This document shows positions 1 to 4,950 of a DNA stretch of 7,426 nt, piece after piece; within the stretch, counting starts at the first letter, position 1; every line of letters starts with the position of its first letter. The DNA is from Verrucomicrobiota bacterium (lineage in GTDB: Bacteria; Verrucomicrobiota; Verrucomicrobiia; Limisphaerales; JAHEOI01), in the NCBI GenBank assembly GCA_018610125.1, contig JAHEOI010000233.1, forward strand, positions 1 through 7,426, in the 5' to 3' direction. The notes under the pieces were generated by a model. The model was not told the DNA's origin and ran no database searches. It saw only the letters and a program-made list of their open reading frames with translations. A program made the translations under genes and the position numbers.

Positions 1-2
1 AG

Positions 3-599
3 CCCCTTACCGAGCCGCTCCGGCTCGCGGTGGTGTCGCGCCTGGCTCCGAACAAGCGGGTCGATCACGCAATCGAAGTCCTCTCCATCCTCCGTCAACG
101 CGGGATTGATGCCCGATTGACAATCATTGGATCAGGCGGCGAAGAGACTCGTTTGAGACAGCTTGTCTCGGATCGAAACCTTGAGCCTTTTTGCGAGCTC
201 ACCGGATACCTTCCCGAGGAGAAAAAGAATGAGCTGTTGGCGTGCTCCCATTGGCTCCTCCACACCTCCGTTAGAGAAGGGTGGGGCCTCAATGTCCTTG
301 AAGCCAATGCCATGGGAACGCCGGCGGCAGTCTACCCCGTTGCCGGATTAATCGACTCGACCCGCGATGACGAAACCGGCGTGGTCGCCTCCCGAGAGTC
401 ACCCGAGGCCCTTGCGAATCGACTCGGAGCTTTCCTGACTCGACCTGAGGCGTACCGACCCTTGCGCCACAATGCTTGGGAGCTGGCAAAGTCCCTCCAC
501 TGGGATCGCGTGTTGCCAAAGGCCTGCGACTGGTTGGAAAAACAGGCAGACCCATCACGGACTTCCGACATGGCGTCCCGTGTAACGAGCAGCGGTTAA
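3..599 (+). CDS. GT4-family glycosyltransferase, 5'-truncated by window edge
   Basis: This is the C-terminal, nucleotide-sugar-binding half of a GT-B fold glycosyltransferase (GT4 / Glycos_transf_1 family). Such enzymes move a sugar from an NDP- or GDP-sugar to a growing glycan at the cytoplasmic face of the membrane. The reading frame is open from base 3 with no stop, and the typical beta-strand leading into VSRLAPNKR lies at the very edge, so the true start is upstream; the GTG codons at 30 and 33 are internal. In fragment numbering, R13 and K18 match the conserved Arg/Lys pair that contacts the donor phosphates. The strand LTIIGSGG follows, and then the E-X7-E motif (E92 and E100, in REGWGLNVLEA), which binds the donor sugar. 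About 198 residues are visible, roughly half of a normal 350-400 residue enzyme. Donor and acceptor cannot be told. It probably belongs to the same polysaccharide locus as the genes from 3161 on, although about 2.5 kb of other genes separate them. Confidence 0.92.
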   Translation, partial: PLTEPLRLAVVSRLAPNKRVDHAIEVLSILRQRGIDARLTIIGSGGEETRLRQLVSDRNLEPFCELTGYLPEEKKNELLACSHWLLHTSVREGWGLNVLEANAMGTPAAVYPVAGLIDSTRDDETGVVASRESPEALANRLGAFLTRPEAYRPLRHNAWELAKSLHWDRVLPKACDWLEKQADPSRTSDMASRVTSSG

Positions 600-608
600 T
601 CGGCCTTC

Positions 609-628
609 CGAAGGGGGGCGGCCCCTCG
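609..628 (+). terminator. weak GC hairpin after the glycosyltransferase, possible terminator
   Basis: Ten bases after the stop codon, CGAAGGGG (609-616) can pair with CCCCTCG (622-628), with one bulged A and a five-base loop. Only TTAAAA follows, not a real T-run, so intrinsic termination is doubtful. It is listed because it sits exactly between a gene end and a separate promoter-like site. Confidence 0.25.
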
Positions 629-688
629 TTAAAATCGACGACCATCGATAGCCCTGCTTCATCGCCCCGAGCTTGCAAACGCAAAAAG

Positions 689-718
689 TTGACACCGCCA
701 AGGTCGCGCAGCTATTTT
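689..718 (+). promoter_or_regulatory. putative sigma70-like promoter for the lipoprotein/prepilin unit
   Basis: A perfect -35 hexamer TTGACA (689-694) is followed after 18 bp by TATTTT (713-718), which matches 4 of 6 positions of the -10 consensus, within an A/T-rich patch. The expected transcription start is near 725, giving a leader of about 125 nt before the lipoprotein start at 850. One copy of the direct repeat TTAAAATCGAC overlaps the -10/start region. This is a consensus match only, and promoter sequences in this phylum are less well known than in Escherichia coli. Confidence 0.45.
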
Positions 719-739
719 AAAATCGACCCTGTAGGAGAA

Positions 740-790
740 ATGTTCGTCTTGGCACAGGCCGACGTGAAGCGCAAGGAAGGCAGGCGCTAA
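740..790 (+). CDS. possible 16-codon small ORF in the leader
   Basis: ATG at 740 is preceded by AGGAG (733-737) only two bases away. This is the only clear Shine-Dalgarno-like match near a start in the window, although the spacing is short. The ORF encodes MFVLAQADVKRKEGRR, ending with a strongly basic tail (KRKEGRR), and stops 59 bp before the lipoprotein gene. It lies just downstream of the putative promoter, so it could be a leader peptide or a chance ORF. I recognise no family and there is no hydrophobic segment long enough for a membrane peptide. Confidence 0.2.
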   Translation: MFVLAQADVKRKEGRR

Positions 791-849
791 GTCAGATCGG
801 GATTTGAGATCACGGAGTCAGGGTACGGCTTCGGCGAACAACGGATTTT

Positions 850-1302
850 ATGTGTAGGCTTTTTGGATTCCATTCTATTTTCCTCGGCTGGGCCATGCTT
901 GCTCTGCTGGTATCGGGCTGCAGTGGCCAGAAGGAGGCAGACTTGTCCCAAGTCGAGAAGAGCTTCCCAGACGCCTCCGAGGAGATGCGTCGCGCCTTAA
1001 AAAAAGCCGACGCGGCATTAGCCCGAGGGGATTACATCGGGACATTCAAAGGCTTAAAGCAAGCGATCGAGGGGAAAGAGCTGAGCTTGGAGCAAGAAAA
1101 GAGGCTCTATAAGTTCGTCGAGGAAGCCCAGCGGGTGATGATTGCCAACCCGAAAAAAGGAACCCGTCAGGCGTTTCAAGCGATGATGGACTTCTTGGGA
1201 GAGGTCGATCCGCAGCACGCTCGTTCGCAAAAGACTGCTCAAATGATGCAGAAGCGCTTGGAAAGGAAACGGGATAGCGAAAACGATTCGAACAACAAAT
1301 AG
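850..1302 (+). CDS. small predicted lipoprotein of unknown function
   Basis: The 150-residue product begins with a short hydrophobic signal (about residues 4-22) ending in a lipobox V21-S22-G23-C24. Cys24 should therefore be lipidated after signal peptidase II cleavage and the protein anchored in a membrane on the periplasmic side. The mature part is highly charged and predicted by eye to be almost entirely helical. Residues about 48-60 (ALKKADAALARGDY) resemble the first helix of a TPR-like hairpin, and the C-terminus is a Lys/Arg/Glu/Asn-rich tail. The start at 850 is needed to keep a full signal peptide; the next in-frame Met (residue 16) would leave only eight residues before the Cys. No Shine-Dalgarno is evident. 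It lies 29 bp before a prepilin-like gene and is probably co-transcribed with it. I do not recognise the family, and the TPR suggestion is weak. Confidence 0.75.
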   Translation: MCRLFGFHSIFLGWAMLALLVSGCSGQKEADLSQVEKSFPDASEEMRRALKKADAALARGDYIGTFKGLKQAIEGKELSLEQEKRLYKFVEEAQRVMIANPKKGTRQAFQAMMDFLGEVDPQHARSQKTAQMMQKRLERKRDSENDSNNK

Positions 1303-1331
1303 CGTACGGGCAAACAACGGGACAAGTGGTT

Positions 1332-2225
1332 ATGAGAAATGATCAGGGAAGGGCTGGAGGAAGTCGGCCTCTCAGCTCCCAACACGACGGCTTCACCTTG
1401 ATTGAGCTCCTGGTAGTGATTGCGATCATCGCGATACTGGCCAGCATGCTCTTGCCGGCCCTGTCCGGTGCGAAAGAAAAGGCGCAAAACGTTAAATGCC
1501 TGAGCAACAACCAGCAGCTTGCGCTGGCCTGGCAACTCTGGAGCGATGACCACAACGGGTTTGTTCCGTGCGGGCATGGCAACATGCCCAACAAACCGAA
1601 CTGGGTGACGGGCCCCGACGGCAATCCCGCCGAGATCCTCCAGCTGCCAATCGGTGACGAGCGCGAGATCAATCCCGAATTGTCGATTATTGGCGACAAC
1701 CAGTTATGGCCTTATGTGGAGAATACCAAGGTGTATCGATGCCCCGGGGATCCAAGCAACGGCTCTCACCCGAATTACAAAAATGGCGCTATAATGCCGC
1801 GCGTGCGGAGTTACTCGATGAACCGTTGGTGGGGTGCCCCGCTGCCTGAGCAGACCTTCGGCCGAGATTATGTGGTCATGTTGAAACAGACCGACGCCCT
1901 TGCCCCGTCGGAACGTTGGGTTTTGATGGATGAACGACACGACAGCATTGACGGCGGTGGATTCCGCCAGCCAATGGTCGGCTTAAGAAACGGAGCGTTT
2001 CGTAAGATCACCCATGGCGATTATCCCGGGAATTACCACACGGGCAGTGCGGGAATATCGTTCGCCGACGGCCACGCCGAGATCCATGAGTGGCAAGATC
2101 CAAGGACAATTCCTCCTTATCGGGACACCGGCCGGCTCCCCCTCTTTATTCCATCACCGTTCAACATGGACCAATGGTGGATAATGCAGCACTCGACGCG
2201 CCCGGAGTCGAGCTCCGATGGGTGA
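1332..2225 (+). CDS. prepilin-type N-terminal cleavage/methylation protein with H-X9-DG domain
   Basis: This 297-residue type IV pilin/type II secretion pseudopilin-like protein has a 20-residue basic leader ending in Gly20. The methylated-Phe signature FTLIELLVVIAIIAIL follows from residue 21, with Glu25 as the conserved Glu+5. Prepilin peptidase (PilD family) would cut after Gly20 and N-methylate Phe21; the hydrophobic helix (about 21-43) anchors the protein in the inner membrane or packs in a filament. The globular part contains Cys and Trp residues and, at residues 236-247, His-X9-Asp-Gly, the hallmark of the prepilin-type processing-associated H-X9-DG domain. Proteins of this architecture occur in tens of copies in Verrucomicrobiota, Planctomycetota and Lentisphaerota; their function is mostly unknown. 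I chose ATG 1332; GTG at 1326 is an alternative two codons upstream. No other secretion or pilus gene is nearby, so this is probably one of many orphan copies. Confidence 0.9.
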   Translation: MRNDQGRAGGSRPLSSQHDGFTLIELLVVIAIIAILASMLLPALSGAKEKAQNVKCLSNNQQLALAWQLWSDDHNGFVPCGHGNMPNKPNWVTGPDGNPAEILQLPIGDEREINPELSIIGDNQLWPYVENTKVYRCPGDPSNGSHPNYKNGAIMPRVRSYSMNRWWGAPLPEQTFGRDYVVMLKQTDALAPSERWVLMDERHDSIDGGGFRQPMVGLRNGAFRKITHGDYPGNYHTGSAGISFADGHAEIHEWQDPRTIPPYRDTGRLPLFIPSPFNMDQWWIMQHSTRPESSSDG

Positions 2226-2242
2226 CCGCATAAGCGTAAATT

Positions 2243-2482
2243 ATGGATGAAAGCGTAACTGTCAGGGACCTCCGAAACCGGAGCCGCGAAGTGCTTGAGC
2301 GCGTTGCCCAAGGTGAGACTGTCATGGTTACACGCGATGGCCGGCCAATAGCAGAGCTCCGCGGCGTCGCGCGTCCCCCTATCCCGGCACAGACTCTTCT
2401 AAACCGGTGGCACCACTTACCGCGAGTGGATCCGGCGAAGCTGCGCAGGGACCTCGAAACGCACTTGGATTCCTCGCTATGA
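2243..2482 (+). CDS. vapB: Phd/YefM-family antitoxin of a VapBC-type module
   Basis: This 79-residue protein has the Phd/YefM DNA-binding fold in residues 1-45: an N-terminal strand (VTVRDL), helix RNRSREVLERVAQGE, then the typical hairpin VMVTRDGRPIAEL. Antitoxins of this type form dimers that bind their own promoter through this domain. Their flexible C-terminal part (here about 46-79, with LLNRW and VDPAKLRRDLE) wraps around and inhibits the toxin. Its stop overlaps the toxin start by ATGA, giving translational coupling. The gene starts 17 bp after the prepilin stop, so autoregulation must act from a site in that gap or inside the prepilin gene; no clear operator was seen. The family assignment is firm; the name VapB rests on the PIN partner. 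Confidence 0.88.
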   Translation: MDESVTVRDLRNRSREVLERVAQGETVMVTRDGRPIAELRGVARPPIPAQTLLNRWHHLPRVDPAKLRRDLETHLDSSL

Positions 2483-2922
2483 CGCCGTCCGGGCCCCGTC
2501 ACCAACATGGGATATTGGACACCAGCACGCTCATTCTGCTGACACAGATCGAAAGTCCTGAGCACTTGCCGCTTGAGCCCTTGATCACCACGATCACTCT
2601 GGCGGAGCTATCGGTCGGCCCACTCGTAGCGACGGATGACAACGAACGAGTCGCTCGGCAGGCACACCTCCAGCAGGCTGAGGCCGATTTCACACCACTT
2701 CCTTTTGATGCCGACGCCGCCCGGACGTTCGGGAGGATTGCCGCCTCACTTCGACGATCGGGGCGCAAAGCCAAAGCCAAAGTCAAAGCCAAAGCCCGGG
2801 CTTATGATGCGATGATCGCCGCCATCGCACTGGGTAGTGGGCATCCGATCTATACCTGCAATCCGGATGATTTTGCAGGCATCGACGAGCTAACAGTCGT
2901 CGCCATTCCTGTTCCCCATTAG
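2479..2922 (+). CDS. vapC: VapC-like PIN-domain ribonuclease toxin
   Basis: The product is a 147-residue PIN-domain endoribonuclease, the toxin partner of the preceding antitoxin; VapC toxins cut tRNA or rRNA in a Mg2+-dependent way. The acidic active-site residues are all visible: Asp14 in GILDTS, Glu43 in TLAEL, Asp110 in RAYDAMIAA, and Asp130/Asp131 in TCNPDDF. The toxin therefore looks intact. I start it at ATG 2479, which overlaps the antitoxin stop; an in-frame start at 2407 would add 24 residues read from inside the antitoxin gene and is unlikely. Unusual is a low-complexity stretch at residues 97-106 (KAKAKVKAKA), encoded by a tandem hexamer, just before the helix carrying Asp110. From memory of related toxins this segment is normally a short Arg/Lys-rich loop, so it looks like a repeat expansion. 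Confidence 0.9.
   Translation: MTPSGPRHQHGILDTSTLILLTQIESPEHLPLEPLITTITLAELSVGPLVATDDNERVARQAHLQQAEADFTPLPFDADAARTFGRIAASLRRSGRKAKAKVKAKARAYDAMIAAIALGSGHPIYTCNPDDFAGIDELTVVAIPVPH
2767..2796 (+). repeat. five tandem AAAGCC hexamers inside the vapC gene
   Basis: Five consecutive 6-bp units AAAGYC (AAAGCC x2, AAAGTC, AAAGCC x2) lie in frame in the toxin gene and encode alternating Lys-Ala/Val. Since the unit is six bases, gain or loss of copies would keep the reading frame. Slippage could therefore change the loop length without breaking the protein. Confidence 0.9.
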
Positions 2923-2980
2923 CGAAAACCGAAGGCTCGTCGTGTCGGAGTCGGACATTCAGACCCTCTTTTCTACCGCG

Positions 2981-3010
2981 CCACTCAACCACTCAACCAC
3001 TCAGCCACTC
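2981..3010 (+). repeat. CCACTCAR octamer tandem array
   Basis: CCACTCAA occurs at 2981-2988 and 2989-2996, CCACTCAG at 2997-3004, and a partial CCACTC at 3005-3010, giving 3.75 copies. It lies 23 bp before the heptamer array and is separated from it by C/T-rich sequence. Confidence 0.92.
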
Positions 3011-3033
3011 TGTCCTTCTTTCCGCTCTCTGCT

Positions 3034-3096
3034 CTTCGCTCTTCGCCCTTCGCTCTTCGCCCTTCGCCCTTCGCCCTTCGCCCTTCGCCCTTCGCT
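3034..3096 (+). repeat. CTTCGCY heptamer tandem array, nine copies
   Basis: Nine uninterrupted 7-bp units run CTTCGC followed by C or T, beginning with CTTCGCT and ending with CTTCGCT before the array breaks at 3097. The reverse complement is RGCGAAG. Period seven shifts the frame at each copy, so it is not coding; the minus-strand translation is the familiar spurious Ser-Glu-Gly-Arg-Arg-Ala-Lys pattern. Arrays of this type are known as intergenic simple repeats in several GC-rich bacterial genomes. Confidence 0.95.
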
Positions 3097-3120
3097 CTTA
3101 GTGACGATCTCTCGCCCGAT

Positions 3121-3153
3121 TTGACGCCCGGATTCGCGATCAGCAATATTGCT
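3121..3153 (+). promoter_or_regulatory. putative promoter with 12-bp palindrome before the sulfation genes
   Basis: TTGACG (3121-3126, 5 of 6 matches to -35) is followed after 18 bp by AATATT (3145-3150, 4 of 6 matches to -10). The perfect 12-bp palindrome AGCAATATTGCT (3142-3153) covers the -10 element, the usual place for a repressor operator. If transcription starts about 7 bp after the -10, the message would begin only a few bases before ATG 3161, making it leaderless or nearly so, which fits the lack of a Shine-Dalgarno there. The palindrome is certain; its function is inferred. Confidence 0.35.
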
Positions 3154-3160
3154 ACTAACG

Positions 3161-4024
3161 ATGAAACAGCCCTTTCTGATCATAGGGGCGGCAAAATCCG
3201 CCACGACTTCGATCTACCATTACCTCAAACAGCATGAAGCGATTTTCATGCCCCCGGAGCGGACCATTCTGGAATTCCTCGATTATGATACCCCCGACAC
3301 GGAAGCCTTTCGGGAGAGCTACTTCAAAGGGCATGGGGACGAATCGGTAATGGGAACCAAGATTGCCGCCGGTCTTTGTTTCTCGTCGATCGCACCAAGG
3401 CTGCATGCCCAATTCCCCGAGGCGAAGCTTATTGTCTCCTTGCGCAACCCGATCGAACGCACCTATTCCCATTGGTGGATGCGTTATGAAAAGGGCTCGG
3501 AGCCACTCCCCTTCTATGATGCCATGTCACGGAATTTTGACCGTCTCAAGCAAGGGCGTCAGATTACCATCGAGAATCTGCGAGATCCGGAGCTTGAAGA
3601 TTGGCCCTACTTGGAGCAGGGACACTACGCCAAGCACCTTAAGGATTATCTCGAGTACTTTCCGCGAGAACGGCTGAAAGTTGTCCTCTTCGACGACTTT
3701 AAGAATGATCCGGTAGGCACGATTCAAGGGATTTTCCGGTTTGTCGGTGTCGACCCTGAAATGCCGATCCGACAGGAGCCCCCCCGAATGGCCGGCATGG
3801 GGCCGATGGGTCGTATCCTCCATCGCGCCGGTCGACTCTCCGGCCTCATCCATTTGACCACACCCGAATTGCGCGCCCGCATCCGCCGGCTCTTTGTTTC
3901 ACTGCAGGACAAGCGCCCAAATATTGCCCCGGATGTAAGATCGGAGCTCCTTGCCCATTTCCGTCCGCACAATGAGGAACTGCAAGAGCTCCTTGGCCGT
4001 GACCTCTCGCATTGGAACCGGTAA
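3161..4024 (+). CDS. PAPS-dependent sulfotransferase, first of a tandem pair
   Basis: The 287-residue product is a P-loop-like sulfotransferase (Sulfotransfer_1/_3 type, heparan/carbohydrate sulfotransferase-like). It would transfer sulfate from 3'-phosphoadenylyl sulfate to a hydroxyl or amine, most likely on a glycan given its neighbours. The 5'-phosphosulfate-binding loop is G9-A-A-K12-S-A-T-T-S17. The 3'-phosphate-binding motif contains R95 and S103 (LRNPIERTYSHWW) with the canonical eight-residue spacing. A later conserved block is QGHYAKHLKDYLEYFPRE, then KVVLFDDFKNDP and FVGVD. The segment after strand 2, where the partner gene has KEPHFFD, is replaced by ERTILEFLDY (residues 33-42), a notable divergence near the substrate site. 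ATG 3161 is preferred over TTG 3149 because it directly precedes the first strand. The stop is 26 bp before the next start. Confidence 0.88.
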   Translation: MKQPFLIIGAAKSATTSIYHYLKQHEAIFMPPERTILEFLDYDTPDTEAFRESYFKGHGDESVMGTKIAAGLCFSSIAPRLHAQFPEAKLIVSLRNPIERTYSHWWMRYEKGSEPLPFYDAMSRNFDRLKQGRQITIENLRDPELEDWPYLEQGHYAKHLKDYLEYFPRERLKVVLFDDFKNDPVGTIQGIFRFVGVDPEMPIRQEPPRMAGMGPMGRILHRAGRLSGLIHLTTPELRARIRRLFVSLQDKRPNIAPDVRSELLAHFRPHNEELQELLGRDLSHWNR

Positions 4025-4050
4025 AATTGACCACGCTTCCCCCACCGTCG

Positions 4051-4950
4051 ATGACACCCTGGCCCAACTTCTTTATTCTCGGCGCGCAAAAGGCCGGCAC
4101 CACAACCCTCTACACCTACCTCGCCCAGCATCCGGATGTCTATATGCCCAGCTCCAAAGAGCCGCATTTTTTCGATTACTATTACGAGAAAGGGGCCGAG
4201 GAGTATCGGCAGCGACACTTTGGCGACTGGAACGGCGAAAAGGCGATCGGCGAAGCCAGCCCGAGCTACCTTTCGGTCGGAAGCGCTCGTGAGCGCATTG
4301 CCGAGATGGTGCGAGAGCCACGCCTGATTATCATTCTGCGCCACCCCGCAGAACGCGCCTATTCGGAATGGTGGATGACTTGGTCGCACGGCTGGGAGCA
4401 CCTCTCCTTTTCCGAGGCAATCGATGCCAATCTCCGGGAAGTTAAGGAGCACGGCCTCTTTGAAGGGCAGGCGGGAGAAAAGCATTGGCACCGTGTCCTT
4501 GCCGGGCATTTGGAGGGTCGGATCCGCTATAGGAGCTATCTCCAACACGGATACTACTCAATATATATCCGGCATTGTTTCGAGCTTTTCCCTCGCCGAA
4601 ATATCAAAATCCTGTTGTTCAACGATCTTGTGAACGCCCCGCGTCAGGTGGTTGCAGATGTGTGCGACTTCCTTGGCGTCGACTCAAGGTATCCGATGGA
4701 AGAGCCCGGGATTCGAAACAAGCCGTTAACCGGGCCGGCTGTTCCGCTGACCCGTTTTTTAGCCCGATTTCGGGTGATTCGACTCTTTCCTTTATCGCTC
4801 CGGCTGCATGTGCGGAATCTTCTGGCTGGGCGTGGGAAACGCCCGAAGATGACCCTCCCGATTCGAAAACGGCTCAACGAGCATTTCGCTCCGTACAATC
4901 GCGACCTCGAGGAGTTGCTCTCCCTTGAGCTCCCGGATTGGTATGAATAA
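4051..4950 (+). CDS. PAPS-dependent sulfotransferase, second of a tandem pair
   Basis: This 299-residue paralogue of the preceding enzyme has a canonical set of motifs: the 5'-phosphosulfate loop G11-A-Q-K14-A-G-T-T-T19, the K36-E37-P38-H-F-F segment typical of carbohydrate sulfotransferases, and the 3'-phosphate site with R97 and S105 (LRHPAERAYSEWW). The block HGYYSIYIRHCFELFPR, KILLFNDLVNAP and FLGVD parallels the first enzyme, which supports common descent by duplication followed by strong divergence. The C-terminal basic region ends in PYNRDLEELL, matching PHNEELQELL of the partner. I chose ATG 4051; a TTG at 4012 in the same frame would overlap the upstream gene and add an unrelated 13-residue leader. 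The 3' end overlaps the next gene by 8 bp, so the two are almost certainly one transcript. The acceptor is unknown; a surface polysaccharide is the likely target. Confidence 0.92.
   Translation: MTPWPNFFILGAQKAGTTTLYTYLAQHPDVYMPSSKEPHFFDYYYEKGAEEYRQRHFGDWNGEKAIGEASPSYLSVGSARERIAEMVREPRLIIILRHPAERAYSEWWMTWSHGWEHLSFSEAIDANLREVKEHGLFEGQAGEKHWHRVLAGHLEGRIRYRSYLQHGYYSIYIRHCFELFPRRNIKILLFNDLVNAPRQVVADVCDFLGVDSRYPMEEPGIRNKPLTGPAVPLTRFLARFRVIRLFPLSLRLHVRNLLAGRGKRPKMTLPIRKRLNEHFAPYNRDLEELLSLELPDWYE

Larger units (their letters stand above)
600..849. other. 250-bp intergenic region with regulatory-looking content
   Basis: No convincing conserved gene is seen between the glycosyltransferase stop and the lipoprotein start. 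The stretch holds a weak hairpin (609-628), an 11-bp direct repeat TTAAAATCGAC (629-639 and 717-727), a sigma70-like promoter (689-718) and a possible 16-codon ORF with a good ribosome-binding site (740-790). A longer frame crossing 476-790 out of frame with the glycosyltransferase is not credible as a gene. Confidence 0.6.
2923..3160. other. 238-bp intergenic region with tandem arrays
   Basis: This stretch between the toxin and the first sulfotransferase contains about 58 bp of unremarkable sequence, an octamer array (2981-3010), a short C/T-rich link (3011-3033), a heptamer array (3034-3096) and a promoter-like stretch with a palindrome (3121-3153). Open frames on both strands here are translations of the repeats and have no gene-like features. 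Confidence 0.7.

Noticed and set aside
476..790. Plus-strand ORF of 104 codons overlapping the end of the glycosyltransferase
   Set aside because: Its first 120 bases are an out-of-frame reading of a clearly coding gene, and the rest is low-quality sequence without family resemblance. Only the last 16 codons have a plausible separate start.
2243..2922. Possible restriction or phage-defence system
   Set aside because: Only a standard Phd/VapB-VapC toxin-antitoxin pair is present; no nuclease, helicase or methylase partner acting on DNA is visible, and the methyltransferase at 6140 is of the small polysaccharide-locus type.
2981..3096. Possible CRISPR array
   Set aside because: The units are 7-8 bp directly abutting repeats without spacers.
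2942..3124. Plus-strand ORF of 60 codons across the tandem arrays
   Set aside because: It is made almost wholly of translated octamer and heptamer repeats, with no start signal or domain.
3001..3204. Minus-strand ORF of 67 codons with a repeated Ser-Glu-Gly-Arg-Arg-Ala-Lys pattern
   Set aside because: It is the translation of the CTTCGCY heptamer array plus the antisense of the sulfotransferase start; period seven rotates the frame, and the protein is a known kind of spurious prediction.
3724..4548. Long minus-strand ORF of 274 codons under the sulfotransferase pair
   Set aside because: It is antisense to two genes with full motif sets, and its translation shows no recognisable domain; long antisense frames are expected in GC-rich coding DNA.
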